A model generated the notes under the pieces. It was given only the letters and a program-made list of their open reading frames with translations. It searched no databases and was not told the DNA's origin. From contig JAIMAU010000005.1 of the NCBI GenBank assembly GCA_023511795.1, forward strand, positions 62,001-126,000: a stretch of DNA of 64,000 nucleotides, read 5' to 3'. The DNA is from Armatimonadota bacterium (GTDB lineage Bacteria; Armatimonadota; UBA5829; DTJY01). The position numbers and the translations under genes were made by a program. This document shows positions 18,191-26,732 of this stretch, in pieces. Each line of letters starts with the position of its first letter. Within the stretch, counting starts at the first letter, position 1.

Positions 18191-19471
18191 ATGCGTATGT
18201 TGCTTATCGTTTCTACGCTCATATTAATGGCAGTGCAGCTTCTCGCCCAGGAGAATGGAAACATGGAAGGAATTTTAAATGCAAAACAGTACGGTGCAAA
18301 GGCCGACGGTGTTACCGATGATACAGCTGTCGTCCAAAAAGCGCTTGATGAAGCCGCAAAATCCGGAGGGGTGGTTTACCTTCCACCAGGGAAATATCTC
18401 ATCAAGGGAAGCCTAAACATCCCACCAGGAGTCTCGCTTAAAGGCTGCGGCAAAGCACCGAGATACAATAATCCCCTTACAGGAACTGTAATTCTAGCAA
18501 CCGGGGGCCGAGATGACGAAAATGGTCCTGCTCTCTTCGAACTCCACGCATCAACTTCCGTAAGTGGCCTTACCGTTTATTACCCCGAACAGAAAGTAAC
18601 AGACATACATCCATACGCATGGACTTTTCATCTTCAAGGCGAAGACAACACCATTGAAAATGTTACTCTCATAAATAGCTATAATGGCATTCGTGTTGGT
18701 CCAGAGCCAAATGTTCGCCATCGCATCCGAAGCGTCTATGGTTGTGTCCTTCGTCGAGGGATATTTGTTGATGCCTGCACAGACATTGGCCGAATAGAAA
18801 ACGTCCAGTTTCACGGACATTGGTGGTGGGCAAAAGAGGTTGGCGGCGACATTGAAATAGTAAACAAGTATATGATAAACAACTGTGAAGCATTCATATT
18901 CGGCCGAACCGATTGGGAATACGTAACTAACACCTTTGTCTTCCCTGTAAAGATTGGCTACCATTTTATAAAAACACCTAGCGGCACATGCAATGGCCAA
19001 TTTTGTGGAATTGGCGCAGATTGGGCTCAAAGATGCGTTGTTGTAGAAGACATCCAATTCATGGGCCTCCTAATCACTAATGGTCAATTTGTTGCCTTTG
19101 CAGGTGACAACCCAATCGAAGTGGAAATTGCGCCCACATGCAATGGCTCCGTTCGCCTAGTAAACTGTGCATTCTGGGGGCCTTCAATCCAGAATGTCGT
19201 CTCTCATAATCAAGGCTTTACATCTCTCTCTGACTGCTACTTCAGCACTCCCCATAGTTCGCCAAATCCGGTCGTGGAGGCAGATAATGGACGCCTGCAA
19301 ATACGAGGATGCAGTTTCCAAGCAGGAAACAAGCCAAGCATTGCCCTCCGAAAAGGTTTAAAGAATGCCATCGTTACGGAAAACAATGGAGAACACGGGG
19401 TAGTCATAATCAACGAAATTGGCGACAAAGCAATTATTGCCAATAATGAACCACCCGAACAGCCACAATAA
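18191..19471 (+). CDS. Exported pectate-lyase-superfamily beta-helix protein
   Basis: A signal peptide (MRMLLIVSTLILMAVQLLAQ) precedes NAKQYGAKADGVTDDTAVVQ, the classic opening of the Pectate_lyase_3 (PF12708) right-handed beta-helix. GGVVYLPPGKYLIKGSLNIP and multiple short strand/turn repeats follow to the end of 426 residues. Members include polygalacturonases, tailspike-like lyases and epimerases, and a polysaccharide is the usual substrate. AAGGAG stands seven bases before the ATG. As the last gene of the operon it is the only exported member, so it may begin extracellular cleavage whose products are processed by the upstream enzymes. Confidence 0.85.
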   Translation: MRMLLIVSTLILMAVQLLAQENGNMEGILNAKQYGAKADGVTDDTAVVQKALDEAAKSGGVVYLPPGKYLIKGSLNIPPGVSLKGCGKAPRYNNPLTGTVILATGGRDDENGPALFELHASTSVSGLTVYYPEQKVTDIHPYAWTFHLQGEDNTIENVTLINSYNGIRVGPEPNVRHRIRSVYGCVLRRGIFVDACTDIGRIENVQFHGHWWWAKEVGGDIEIVNKYMINNCEAFIFGRTDWEYVTNTFVFPVKIGYHFIKTPSGTCNGQFCGIGADWAQRCVVVEDIQFMGLLITNGQFVAFAGDNPIEVEIAPTCNGSVRLVNCAFWGPSIQNVVSHNQGFTSLSDCYFSTPHSSPNPVVEADNGRLQIRGCSFQAGNKPSIALRKGLKNAIVTENNGEHGVVIINEIGDKAIIANNEPPEQPQ

Positions 19472-19521
19472 AGCAGTATAGACATTCAAAGCAATAATTT
19501 GTGTAAATCAATCGCGATAAA

Positions 19522-20763
19522 CTAGGCTTTAGGTTTATACACGCGCACTTTCATATGCTTTCCACCTTCTAGGGCAGATTTATGCGCAATTATCCCCGGT
19601 ACTGTATACGCAAGTGCTTCGTATATATCAATGGCTGGGGTGCGCTCATTAATAAGAGCATCTACAAACTCATGGGTCAAAAAAGGCTCGGCACCCTCAT
19701 GCCCACCGCCAACACGCAAAGGTTCCGGGAGGAGCAATTCAGCCCAATTAGGCGGCTCATATCTTTCGAATTCCGCTAGACCAACATCGTATCCTGCGCT
19801 GTCCTTTACATATTTATTCGTTGCTCTCCGTATTACCGCCCCCACTCCATTCGGATGCGGCTCGAATAAACTCATTTTGCTTCCATACCACTGCGCACGT
19901 TCGCATCCACCAAACGCACCCCGCCAGTTGATTGAGACTCTGAAAGCATGCCCTTTGTCAGTTTTAAATAGCGCAGTTTCATTCCAAAACTTGTTGTTAT
20001 ATGGATTACCATCCATAATTGGATCGCCATCGCCCCATCCAATACAAGTCACTTCGACCAACCGTTCGCCAGTGGTACCCACAAGAAAAGACGTACAGTG
20101 GGTAGGATATAGCATTGGAGGAAAACCCCACCGCCAAGTAGGTTTTCCCTCCGCGTCTTTCCATAGCGTATATTCCATCCCAGCATGATGATATTCCGCC
20201 TCGGTGTAATAAATGTCGCCAAACTTGCCTTCCATATAAAACTTCCGTGCCGATATTGCCACAGGGTGGTAATAACTAGTCTCAGCCATCATGTAAGTAA
20301 GACCAGTCTTCTGCTGAGTTTCCAACAATTCCTCAGCCTCCTCTAAAGACATACACGCAGGAACTGCCGAAATAACATGCTTACCAGCTTTCATGCAAGT
20401 TACACAGTGTTTTACATGGTCCGGTGCACCTGTAAACACGGCCACAGCATCGACATTCCTATCCTTAACAAGCTCCTCCAATGAATTGTAAGCCTTATCG
20501 CACTTATAAACGTTTTGGAGGTGCTTACGCCTATCTTCCCTCAAATCACTTACTGCTTCGACAATACAGTTTGGATGCAAATGCCAATGAAATGCAGCAC
20601 CGAATCCACCGCCAACGACCCCAATTCTGACTTTCTTTGACGACTTTTCCATTCTTTTCCCTCCAACCTCTTCCGAATCTGTCAATACCATGCTTGGCGT
20701 TAATGCGGCCCCTGCTAAAGCCATACCGCTCCAACGTAAAAAACTTCTTCTCGAGTAATCCAT
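19522..20763 (-). CDS. Tat-exported Gfo/Idh/MocA-family protein lacking EKP lysine
   Basis: The 413-residue protein begins with a twin-arginine signal (MDYSRRSFLRWSGMALAGAA), so it should be exported folded. IGVVGGGFGAAFHWHLHPN is the nucleotide-binding strand-loop. The position of the usual E-K-P motif reads S-A-V-P (residues 132-135: ISAVPACMS), so the catalytic Lys is absent, unlike in the other four family members in this window. Exported members with altered motifs include NAD-dependent glycosidases of GH109 type, an interesting possibility not proven here. AGGGGGAT precedes the start. The gene stands alone and diverges from the sulfatase operon. Confidence 0.88.
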   Translation of the reverse strand: MDYSRRSFLRWSGMALAGAALTPSMVLTDSEEVGGKRMEKSSKKVRIGVVGGGFGAAFHWHLHPNCIVEAVSDLREDRRKHLQNVYKCDKAYNSLEELVKDRNVDAVAVFTGAPDHVKHCVTCMKAGKHVISAVPACMSLEEAEELLETQQKTGLTYMMAETSYYHPVAISARKFYMEGKFGDIYYTEAEYHHAGMEYTLWKDAEGKPTWRWGFPPMLYPTHCTSFLVGTTGERLVEVTCIGWGDGDPIMDGNPYNNKFWNETALFKTDKGHAFRVSINWRGAFGGCERAQWYGSKMSLFEPHPNGVGAVIRRATNKYVKDSAGYDVGLAEFERYEPPNWAELLLPEPLRVGGGHEGAEPFLTHEFVDALINERTPAIDIYEALAYTVPGIIAHKSALEGGKHMKVRVYKPKA

Positions 20764-20816
20764 TAGCCATCCCCCTTTTTTTTTTTGCTAACTTACAAAA
20801 CCTGCTAACCGTCAGA

Positions 20817-20846
20817 ATAATGCCACCACCATGGATGAAATGTCAA
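20817..20846 (-). promoter_or_regulatory. Candidate sigma70 promoter for the Tat-exported Gfo gene
   Basis: On the minus strand TTGACA (20846-20841) is followed after 18 bases by CATTAT (20822-20817), a four-of-six -10. Transcription would start near 20810, about 45 bases before the ATG at 20763. An 11-A homopolymer (20786-20776) lies between the promoter and the ribosome binding site. Confidence 0.5.
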
Positions 20847-21006
20847 GAAGCGCTATCCTAATCGCAATTCTCCTCTTTTTTAAACCAAAAACCATTATGG
20901 AGGTTATCCGAAAGATTTTGGAGAACTTTCAATAGAGAACGTGATTCCCAAAGACTCAACTAAACAATAATTCCACCGCAATTATATGAAGGGGAATCAA
21001 AAAAGC

Positions 21007-22539
21007 ATGAAATCAACGCGGAGAGAGTTTATGAGAATTGTCGGCGCTGGACTTGCCGCCATTTCGAGTAGCAATGTTTTTGCAAGCGAAAATAAGAGCA
21101 GGCCCAATATTCTGTTTCTAATGACCGATCAACACCGATGGGACTGCTTAGGATGCATGGGCAGCAAGGCAATCAAAACCCCGAACCTGGATCGCATAGC
21201 ACGCGAAGGAGCGCTTTTCTTAAATGCTTATAGTTCGACACCAACCTGTACTCCTGCACGAGCAGCGCTCTTGACCGGCTTATCCCCTTGGCACCACGGC
21301 ATGATAGGATTCGGCCAAGTTGCCGAACGGTACACCTTCGAGATGCCGCGTGCACTTAATGATGCAGGCTACTATACATTCGCAATTGGAAAGCTCCACT
21401 ACCATCCTCAACGCAATTACCATGGCTTCCAAGGAGCCCTACTTGACGAATCAGGCCGCGTGTTTAGCCTGGATTTCATTAGCGACTACCGAAAATGGTT
21501 CAAGGAAAAAGCTCCAGACCTCAACCCAGATGCAACCGGCATTGGCTGGAATGACTACCGTTCAGGAGTTTATGCCTTGCCTGAAGAATTGCATCCAACC
21601 CGATGGACTGGAGATCAAGCTGTTAATTTCATTGAAAACTATCGACGCGACAAACCCTTCATGCTGAAGGTTTCATTCGCACGTCCCCATAGCCCCTACG
21701 ACCCACCTAAGCGCTTTTGGGAATCGTATAATGAAGACGATATGCCAGCGCCATATATCGGCGACTGGGCAGCAAAGTTTAGCGAGAAAGCCAACCCTAA
21801 AAACTACACTTTATGGTATGGCAACCTGGGCATCGAGCAAGTAAGACGCTCTCGGAGAGGCTACTATGGTTCAATTTCCTTTATTGATGAACAGGTTGGC
21901 CGCATCCTCAATACGCTTGAAAAAAGAGACATGCTGGAAAATACTCTGATATTGTTTACCTCCGACCACGGCGATATGCAAGGTGACCACTACCACTGGC
22001 GAAAGTCATATCCATACGAAGGCTCCGCAGCCGTGCCAATGCTTATCCGATGGCCAGAAAGCCTGAGCATTGCAACAAAGCGCGGCATTAGGTTGACCCA
22101 AGTCGTAGAACTTAGAGACGTACTGCCAACATTTCTGGATGCTGCAGGTGCAACTATTCCAAATAATCTTGACGGCCACAGCCTGCTTGAGCTCATACGA
22201 GGCAACGCGAACAGCTGGCGTGAATATCTTGACTTAGAACATGATGTCTGCTACAGCCCAACGAACAATTGGTATGCGCTGACAGATGGACGCTGGAAGT
22301 ACATATTTAATGGCTTCGACGGAAGCCAAGAACTCTTTGACCTTAAAGAAGACCCCGGCGAGGAACACAATCTCGCTAATGACCCTGCTTACTCAAGAAC
22401 GCTCAAATTCTGGCGACATCGGCTTATAAAGCACCTTTCAGAAAGAGATGAGCGCTTCATAGCAAATGGTGACCTAGTTTTACGAAAAGAGAAAATCTTG
22501 TATGGTCCAAATTATCCAACCAAACCGCAAAATGAATAA
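21007..22539 (+). CDS. Exported S1-family sulfatase with Tat-like signal
   Basis: This 510-residue sulfatase has a twin-arginine leader (KSTRREFMRIVGAGLAAISS), the metal-binding NILFLMTDQHRWD, Cys81 in CTPARAALLTG as formylglycine precursor, and LFTSDHGDMQGDH. The C-terminal QELFDLKEDPGEEHNLAND is typical. It is the only sulfatase in the window with an export signal and probably desulfates the polymer outside the cytoplasm. An ATG seven codons upstream (20986) lacks a ribosome site; ATG 21007 has AAGGGG about 12 bases upstream and gives a compact Tat n-region, so it was preferred. It heads the + strand operon that runs to 29649. Confidence 0.9.
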   Translation: MKSTRREFMRIVGAGLAAISSSNVFASENKSRPNILFLMTDQHRWDCLGCMGSKAIKTPNLDRIAREGALFLNAYSSTPTCTPARAALLTGLSPWHHGMIGFGQVAERYTFEMPRALNDAGYYTFAIGKLHYHPQRNYHGFQGALLDESGRVFSLDFISDYRKWFKEKAPDLNPDATGIGWNDYRSGVYALPEELHPTRWTGDQAVNFIENYRRDKPFMLKVSFARPHSPYDPPKRFWESYNEDDMPAPYIGDWAAKFSEKANPKNYTLWYGNLGIEQVRRSRRGYYGSISFIDEQVGRILNTLEKRDMLENTLILFTSDHGDMQGDHYHWRKSYPYEGSAAVPMLIRWPESLSIATKRGIRLTQVVELRDVLPTFLDAAGATIPNNLDGHSLLELIRGNANSWREYLDLEHDVCYSPTNNWYALTDGRWKYIFNGFDGSQELFDLKEDPGEEHNLANDPAYSRTLKFWRHRLIKHLSERDERFIANGDLVLRKEKILYGPNYPTKPQNE

Positions 22540-22563
22540 TCTATAAAGCTGGGCCTTTAAGAA

Positions 22564-24021
22564 ATGACAAAACAATCTAGAAAGCTTAATATCCTTATCC
22601 TTTGTCCAGACCAACTCCGTGCGGACTACCTGTCATGCTACGGACATCCAACGATTGGCACGGCGAACATTGACCGCCTAGCCGCGGAAGGCGTTAGGCT
22701 AAACCGCGCTTACTGCGCCGCTCCTCTATGCGGGCCAAGTCGAATAAGCTTCGTAACATCAACCCGCATGTCCGAACACAACCATCGTAATTACGGTTCA
22801 ACAATTGATTATGCCGTCCCAAACCTTGTTCGCTCACTTAAGGCCGCAGGTTACAAAACAGCAATGTTTGGCAAAAACCACTGCTTCAATGTTGAACAAC
22901 TCTCCGAGATTTGGGACGAGCTAGATCATGTGTGCGCAGGCAACTACGACGATCATCCAAAATACAAGCGTTCGTTCGATGCGTTCCCAATGGAAAATAA
23001 TTACCATTTCAACCTAACCGCCCGACTTGGAAACGAAGCTGTCAACTTTATCAAGCGACAAAGGAGCAGCGGCGAGCCTTATTTACTATGGGTCAATTGG
23101 CAGGACCCACACCCTGCATACACCTGCCCAGAACCCTACTTTTCCATGTTCGACCGAAATTCCATACCACTGCCGCCGAAGTACCGTAAAGGAGGTGGCT
23201 TGGGAAAGCCAAAGCGGCTCAAAAATTGGCAAATCAACTGCCAAGCCGCTGAAGCAACAGATGACGAAATTCGCGATGCACGCGCCGCCTATATGGGCCA
23301 GATAAGATATGTGGATGACTGGGTTGGCAATATACTCGAAACCCTTGACGAAACAGGTCAGGCGAACAATACTCTCGTCATTTTCCTTTCAGACCACGGA
23401 GAGCTTCTCGGCAATCAAGGCGCATGGCATAAGATTGGTGTCTTCTATGAATGCTTGGTCCGCATTCCAGTAATCATTCGTCACCCGGAAGGTTTATATA
23501 ATGGAATATATGAAGGTCTAGTTGAAGAGGTTGACCTCGCTCCCACAATTCTAGATGCCTGCGGAATCCCCAAACCACTTAGTTTTGTCGGAGATAGCAT
23601 CCATGATCGACTCATCGAGGGAAAGCTTGGATTTGAATATGGAAGGCCTGATGCGTTAGTTGAAACAGGAATGCTCGCCCCTACATGGCCTGGACCGTTT
23701 GGCAAACCACAAAAAGCGCCATTTTCTCCAAACCAATTTGGGCCCGGCGCCATGATTACCGATGGGCGATTCAAGCTCTCCATATATTACGATGATACAC
23801 CCGAACTCTATGACCTTGAGAATGATCCCGAAGAATTGGAAAACCAATTTGAAAACCCAAAACTGAGGGAAGTCCGCGAACGCCTGATGCTCGGCTTATG
23901 TCGGCGAATATTGGGAGCTGGTGTAAGAGACATTGGCGATATCCATTGGCCCGAAGAATATGACGATCCGCGGGATTCACCGCTAGAAATTGCTTCGAAA
24001 AGGAAAAATCCTTCAAAATAA
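22564..24021 (+). CDS. S1-family sulfatase
   Basis: This 485-residue sulfatase without a leader has NILILCPDQLRADYLSCYG, then CGPSRISFVTS with Cys56 in the formylglycine position, and IFLSDHGELLGNQG. The tail PELYDLENDPEELENQFE is typical of the family. The segment after the C-x-P-x-R box ends S-F-V-T-S rather than the commoner L-x-T-G, a small deviation. It follows the exported sulfatase by 24 bases and is probably cotranscribed. It would act on imported sulfated oligosaccharides in the cytoplasm. Confidence 0.92.
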   Translation: MTKQSRKLNILILCPDQLRADYLSCYGHPTIGTANIDRLAAEGVRLNRAYCAAPLCGPSRISFVTSTRMSEHNHRNYGSTIDYAVPNLVRSLKAAGYKTAMFGKNHCFNVEQLSEIWDELDHVCAGNYDDHPKYKRSFDAFPMENNYHFNLTARLGNEAVNFIKRQRSSGEPYLLWVNWQDPHPAYTCPEPYFSMFDRNSIPLPPKYRKGGGLGKPKRLKNWQINCQAAEATDDEIRDARAAYMGQIRYVDDWVGNILETLDETGQANNTLVIFLSDHGELLGNQGAWHKIGVFYECLVRIPVIIRHPEGLYNGIYEGLVEEVDLAPTILDACGIPKPLSFVGDSIHDRLIEGKLGFEYGRPDALVETGMLAPTWPGPFGKPQKAPFSPNQFGPGAMITDGRFKLSIYYDDTPELYDLENDPEELENQFENPKLREVRERLMLGLCRRILGAGVRDIGDIHWPEEYDDPRDSPLEIASKRKNPSK

Positions 24022-24030
24022 ACAGTAGCT

Positions 24031-24051
24031 TAATTGAACATTCTTCAATTA
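24031..24051. other. Small perfect stem-loop between sulfatase genes
   Basis: TAATTGAA at 24031-24038 is the exact reverse complement of TTCAATTA at 24044-24051, with a five-base loop. It lies in the 62-base gap between two sulfatase genes. It has no trailing T-run, so it is not a standard terminator; it might stabilise or separate message segments. Confidence 0.4.
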
Positions 24052-24083
24052 GACATTAAATAAGTTAAGCTGGAGAAGAACTT

Positions 24084-25478
24084 ATGCCAAATGATATTCT
24101 CGTACTAATGACTGACCAACACCGAGCGGATTGGATTGGTGCATTCGGCGGTAAACACGTCCGCACGCCAAATCTAGATAGCCTTGCATCTGAAGGAGCA
24201 ATATTCACACGGTGTCTAACAACTTCGCCAATCTGCATGCCTGCGCGGACATCCTTTCTTACCGGCCAATACCCTCACAATTTCGGCATGTGGGACAATA
24301 TAGGAAGGCTTCAAGATACATCGGAGAGCTGCCTCCATTCTTTAAAGAACGCTGGCTATCGAACATGCCACGTCGGAAAGAGTCATTTGTATCCCCATGG
24401 CGGCAAGGACCTCCGCGATGAAGAACCCTACATGCACGCACTGGGATGGGATGACGTCCTTGAGACCACAGGGCCTCTTTCAACTGTTACAACAAAGTCT
24501 ATTTTGACAGACTGGATGGAGAAAAACGGCATATACCAGACGTTTCTCGATGACTACCAAAAGCGCCGTGAGGTTGGCAACAGCCGTGCACTTTGGCCCT
24601 CACCGTTGCCCAATGGGATGCTTATGGACGATTTCATCGCCCAAACGGCTTTGGAGTATATCCAGCAGTCAGATTCGAGCAAGCCCCTCTACCTTTTTGT
24701 TGGTTTAGGAGGACCCCACGATCCTTGGGACCCTCCACAAAGCTGGGATACCTATCGCTTAGAAGATATGCCAATGCCTCTCGAACGCGACCCAACGCCC
24801 AATTGGCTCGCTGGCACAGCTCTTGAATACCAAGAAAAACTCTTCGGCAGGAATAAAGATCTAAACCACGAGCAGTGGGCAAGGATGCGAACCCTATATT
24901 CTGCGCGCGTCTCGCATTTGGATTATTTGATTGGAAGAATAATCGACACTTGGCACAAAGTCAGAGGCAAAAGCTCTTGGATAATCTTTTGGAGCGACCA
25001 TGGCGAGATGTTGGGCGATAAAGGCAGAACAGGCAAATGCGTATTTTTCGACCCTGTCGTGCGAGTTCCAGCGATAATTCGACCACCTAATGGGACTGCC
25101 GGCCCCATCCAATGCAACAAACTAGTTTCGCTTCCCGATTTAACAGCTACTATCCTTGATGTAGCAGGGTGTGAACCAGGTCGAAATGTTTTCGGAAAGT
25201 CGCTTATCCCTGTGTTCGGCGATTCCAACCAAGTGGGCCGCAACCTCGTTGTCAGCGAACTCTTTGACCTAACTATGGTTTACGACGGCAGATGGAAGCT
25301 TGTGTTAAATAGCCAAAACGAGGTAGTTCAACTATTTGACACCGTGCAAGACCCTACCGAATCTCTCAATCTCGCATGCCATGAGAAAAGCGCTGATATA
25401 ATAAATCATCTTCGCCATGAACTCCTGCAATTTCTCCTTAGCACAAATGACCGCCAATATAGGGAGGTAAACGGCTAA
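24084..25478 (+). CDS. S1-family sulfatase
   Basis: This 464-residue sulfatase without a leader starts MPNDILVLMTDQHRADWIG, carries Cys51 in CMPARTSFLTG as formylglycine precursor, and has IIFWSDHGEMLGDKG for the second metal site. The C-terminal VVQLFDTVQDPTESLNLA is the usual tail. GGAGAAG stands about seven bases before the ATG. It is the third consecutive sulfatase of the operon; the three differ in the residues surrounding the active site, so they may remove sulfate from different ring positions. Confidence 0.93.
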   Translation: MPNDILVLMTDQHRADWIGAFGGKHVRTPNLDSLASEGAIFTRCLTTSPICMPARTSFLTGQYPHNFGMWDNIGRLQDTSESCLHSLKNAGYRTCHVGKSHLYPHGGKDLRDEEPYMHALGWDDVLETTGPLSTVTTKSILTDWMEKNGIYQTFLDDYQKRREVGNSRALWPSPLPNGMLMDDFIAQTALEYIQQSDSSKPLYLFVGLGGPHDPWDPPQSWDTYRLEDMPMPLERDPTPNWLAGTALEYQEKLFGRNKDLNHEQWARMRTLYSARVSHLDYLIGRIIDTWHKVRGKSSWIIFWSDHGEMLGDKGRTGKCVFFDPVVRVPAIIRPPNGTAGPIQCNKLVSLPDLTATILDVAGCEPGRNVFGKSLIPVFGDSNQVGRNLVVSELFDLTMVYDGRWKLVLNSQNEVVQLFDTVQDPTESLNLACHEKSADIINHLRHELLQFLLSTNDRQYREVNG

Positions 25479-25553
25479 AAGTTGCAGTAAAATTAAAATA
25501 AAGATAGCTTTTCCATTTAGGCAATTGAAAAACAAATAAATGGAGGACGATTC

Positions 25554-26645
25554 ATGAGCATAATTCCCTGCAACGCCCTCGCTTCGCTTACTCTCGCGAA
25601 GGATTTCCTTCCGGCAAGAATCAGCAGTTATGATACAAGCGGTGGCAACACAGACTGCTGGGTCATACAACCTGGCGAAACAAAAACACTCGCCGACATC
25701 AAAGGTCCCGGCGTCATCAGCCACATTTGGTTTACTATCTCCTCGCCTGACCCGCTCTACCTCCGCAAACTCCTCCTCCGAATGTATTGGGATGAAGAAA
25801 CCAATCCATCGGTAGACTCACCAGTCGGCGACTTCTTCGGGCTTGGCCATGCGCGCGCCTACTCCTACCAGTGCGCTCCGTTCAACACAAGCAATTATGA
25901 GCGCGGCAAACTAGGCGGCGGCGTTGCTATGAATTGTTGGTTCCAAATGCCCTTCAATAAAAACGCACGCATCGAAATCGTAAACGAACAGCAGGAACCA
26001 GTTCATGCCTTCTACTTCTATATTGACTATCAGAAGCACCGCGCCCTCGGCGAGGACGTCCTCTACTTCCACGCCAAATGGCGAAGAGAGAATCCTTGCG
26101 ACGGTTGGACTGGGGACGGAAGCTGGTGGTTCTCCGAGGCATGGAAAAGGCGCCATGCTGGCCCCGAAGGAAAAAACCTAACCGACGAAGGAAACTATCT
26201 CATCCTTGAAGCTGAAGGAAGGGGACACTATGTCGGCGTAAACTTCTCAATCGACCACCAAGCCAAGGGATGGTGGGGCGAAGGCGACGACATGATCTTT
26301 ATTGACAGAGACGGTGAGCGCCTGTGGCCTCCTGATATGCACGGCACGGGAAGCGAAGACTACTTCGCTCACGCCTGGGGTATGCAGAACAACGCTCATC
26401 TCTATAATGGCCAAGCTTGGGCTGAGCTTGACCAAGGTTGGAATGAGTGGGGCAAAGTGTGCGTATACCGCTACCACATCCTAGACCCCATTACGTTCAC
26501 AAAAAACATTCGGGTTTCCATCGAACATGGGCATGCGAACGACCGAAGTGACGACTACAGCTCGGTTGCATATTGGTACCAAACCGAACCACACAAGGAC
26601 TTTGCACCAATGCTGCCTGTGGAATTGCGGCTGCCAAATCCGTAG
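25554..26645 (+). CDS. DUF2961/GH172-family glycoside hydrolase
   Basis: This 363-residue protein matches the DUF2961 family, now GH172, known for difructose-anhydride and arabinofuranoside-active enzymes. Seen here are ARISSYDTSGGNTDCWVIQPG, KGPGVISHIWFTI, YWDEETNPSVDSPVGDFFGLG and the hallmark GTGSEDYF at residues 264-271, whose Glu268 lies in the region of the catalytic acids. No signal peptide is obvious, so it may act in the cytoplasm. GGAGG stands about seven bases before the ATG. It is embedded among sulfatase genes; a fucose- or arabinose-type furanoside substrate is only an inference. Confidence 0.88.
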   Translation: MSIIPCNALASLTLAKDFLPARISSYDTSGGNTDCWVIQPGETKTLADIKGPGVISHIWFTISSPDPLYLRKLLLRMYWDEETNPSVDSPVGDFFGLGHARAYSYQCAPFNTSNYERGKLGGGVAMNCWFQMPFNKNARIEIVNEQQEPVHAFYFYIDYQKHRALGEDVLYFHAKWRRENPCDGWTGDGSWWFSEAWKRRHAGPEGKNLTDEGNYLILEAEGRGHYVGVNFSIDHQAKGWWGEGDDMIFIDRDGERLWPPDMHGTGSEDYFAHAWGMQNNAHLYNGQAWAELDQGWNEWGKVCVYRYHILDPITFTKNIRVSIEHGHANDRSDDYSSVAYWYQTEPHKDFAPMLPVELRLPNP

Positions 26646-26732
26646 AAACTCCGAAGAAAGCAGGTGGAGAAATTCCAAAAGTACTAGGCTTTTCATGACT
26701 TCTCCGCCAACACCAGAGCAAAGGAGACTCGT

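Noticed and set aside
19631-20188. 185-codon + strand frame
   Set aside because: It is antisense to the well-supported Tat-exported Gfo/Idh/MocA gene and resembles no protein family.
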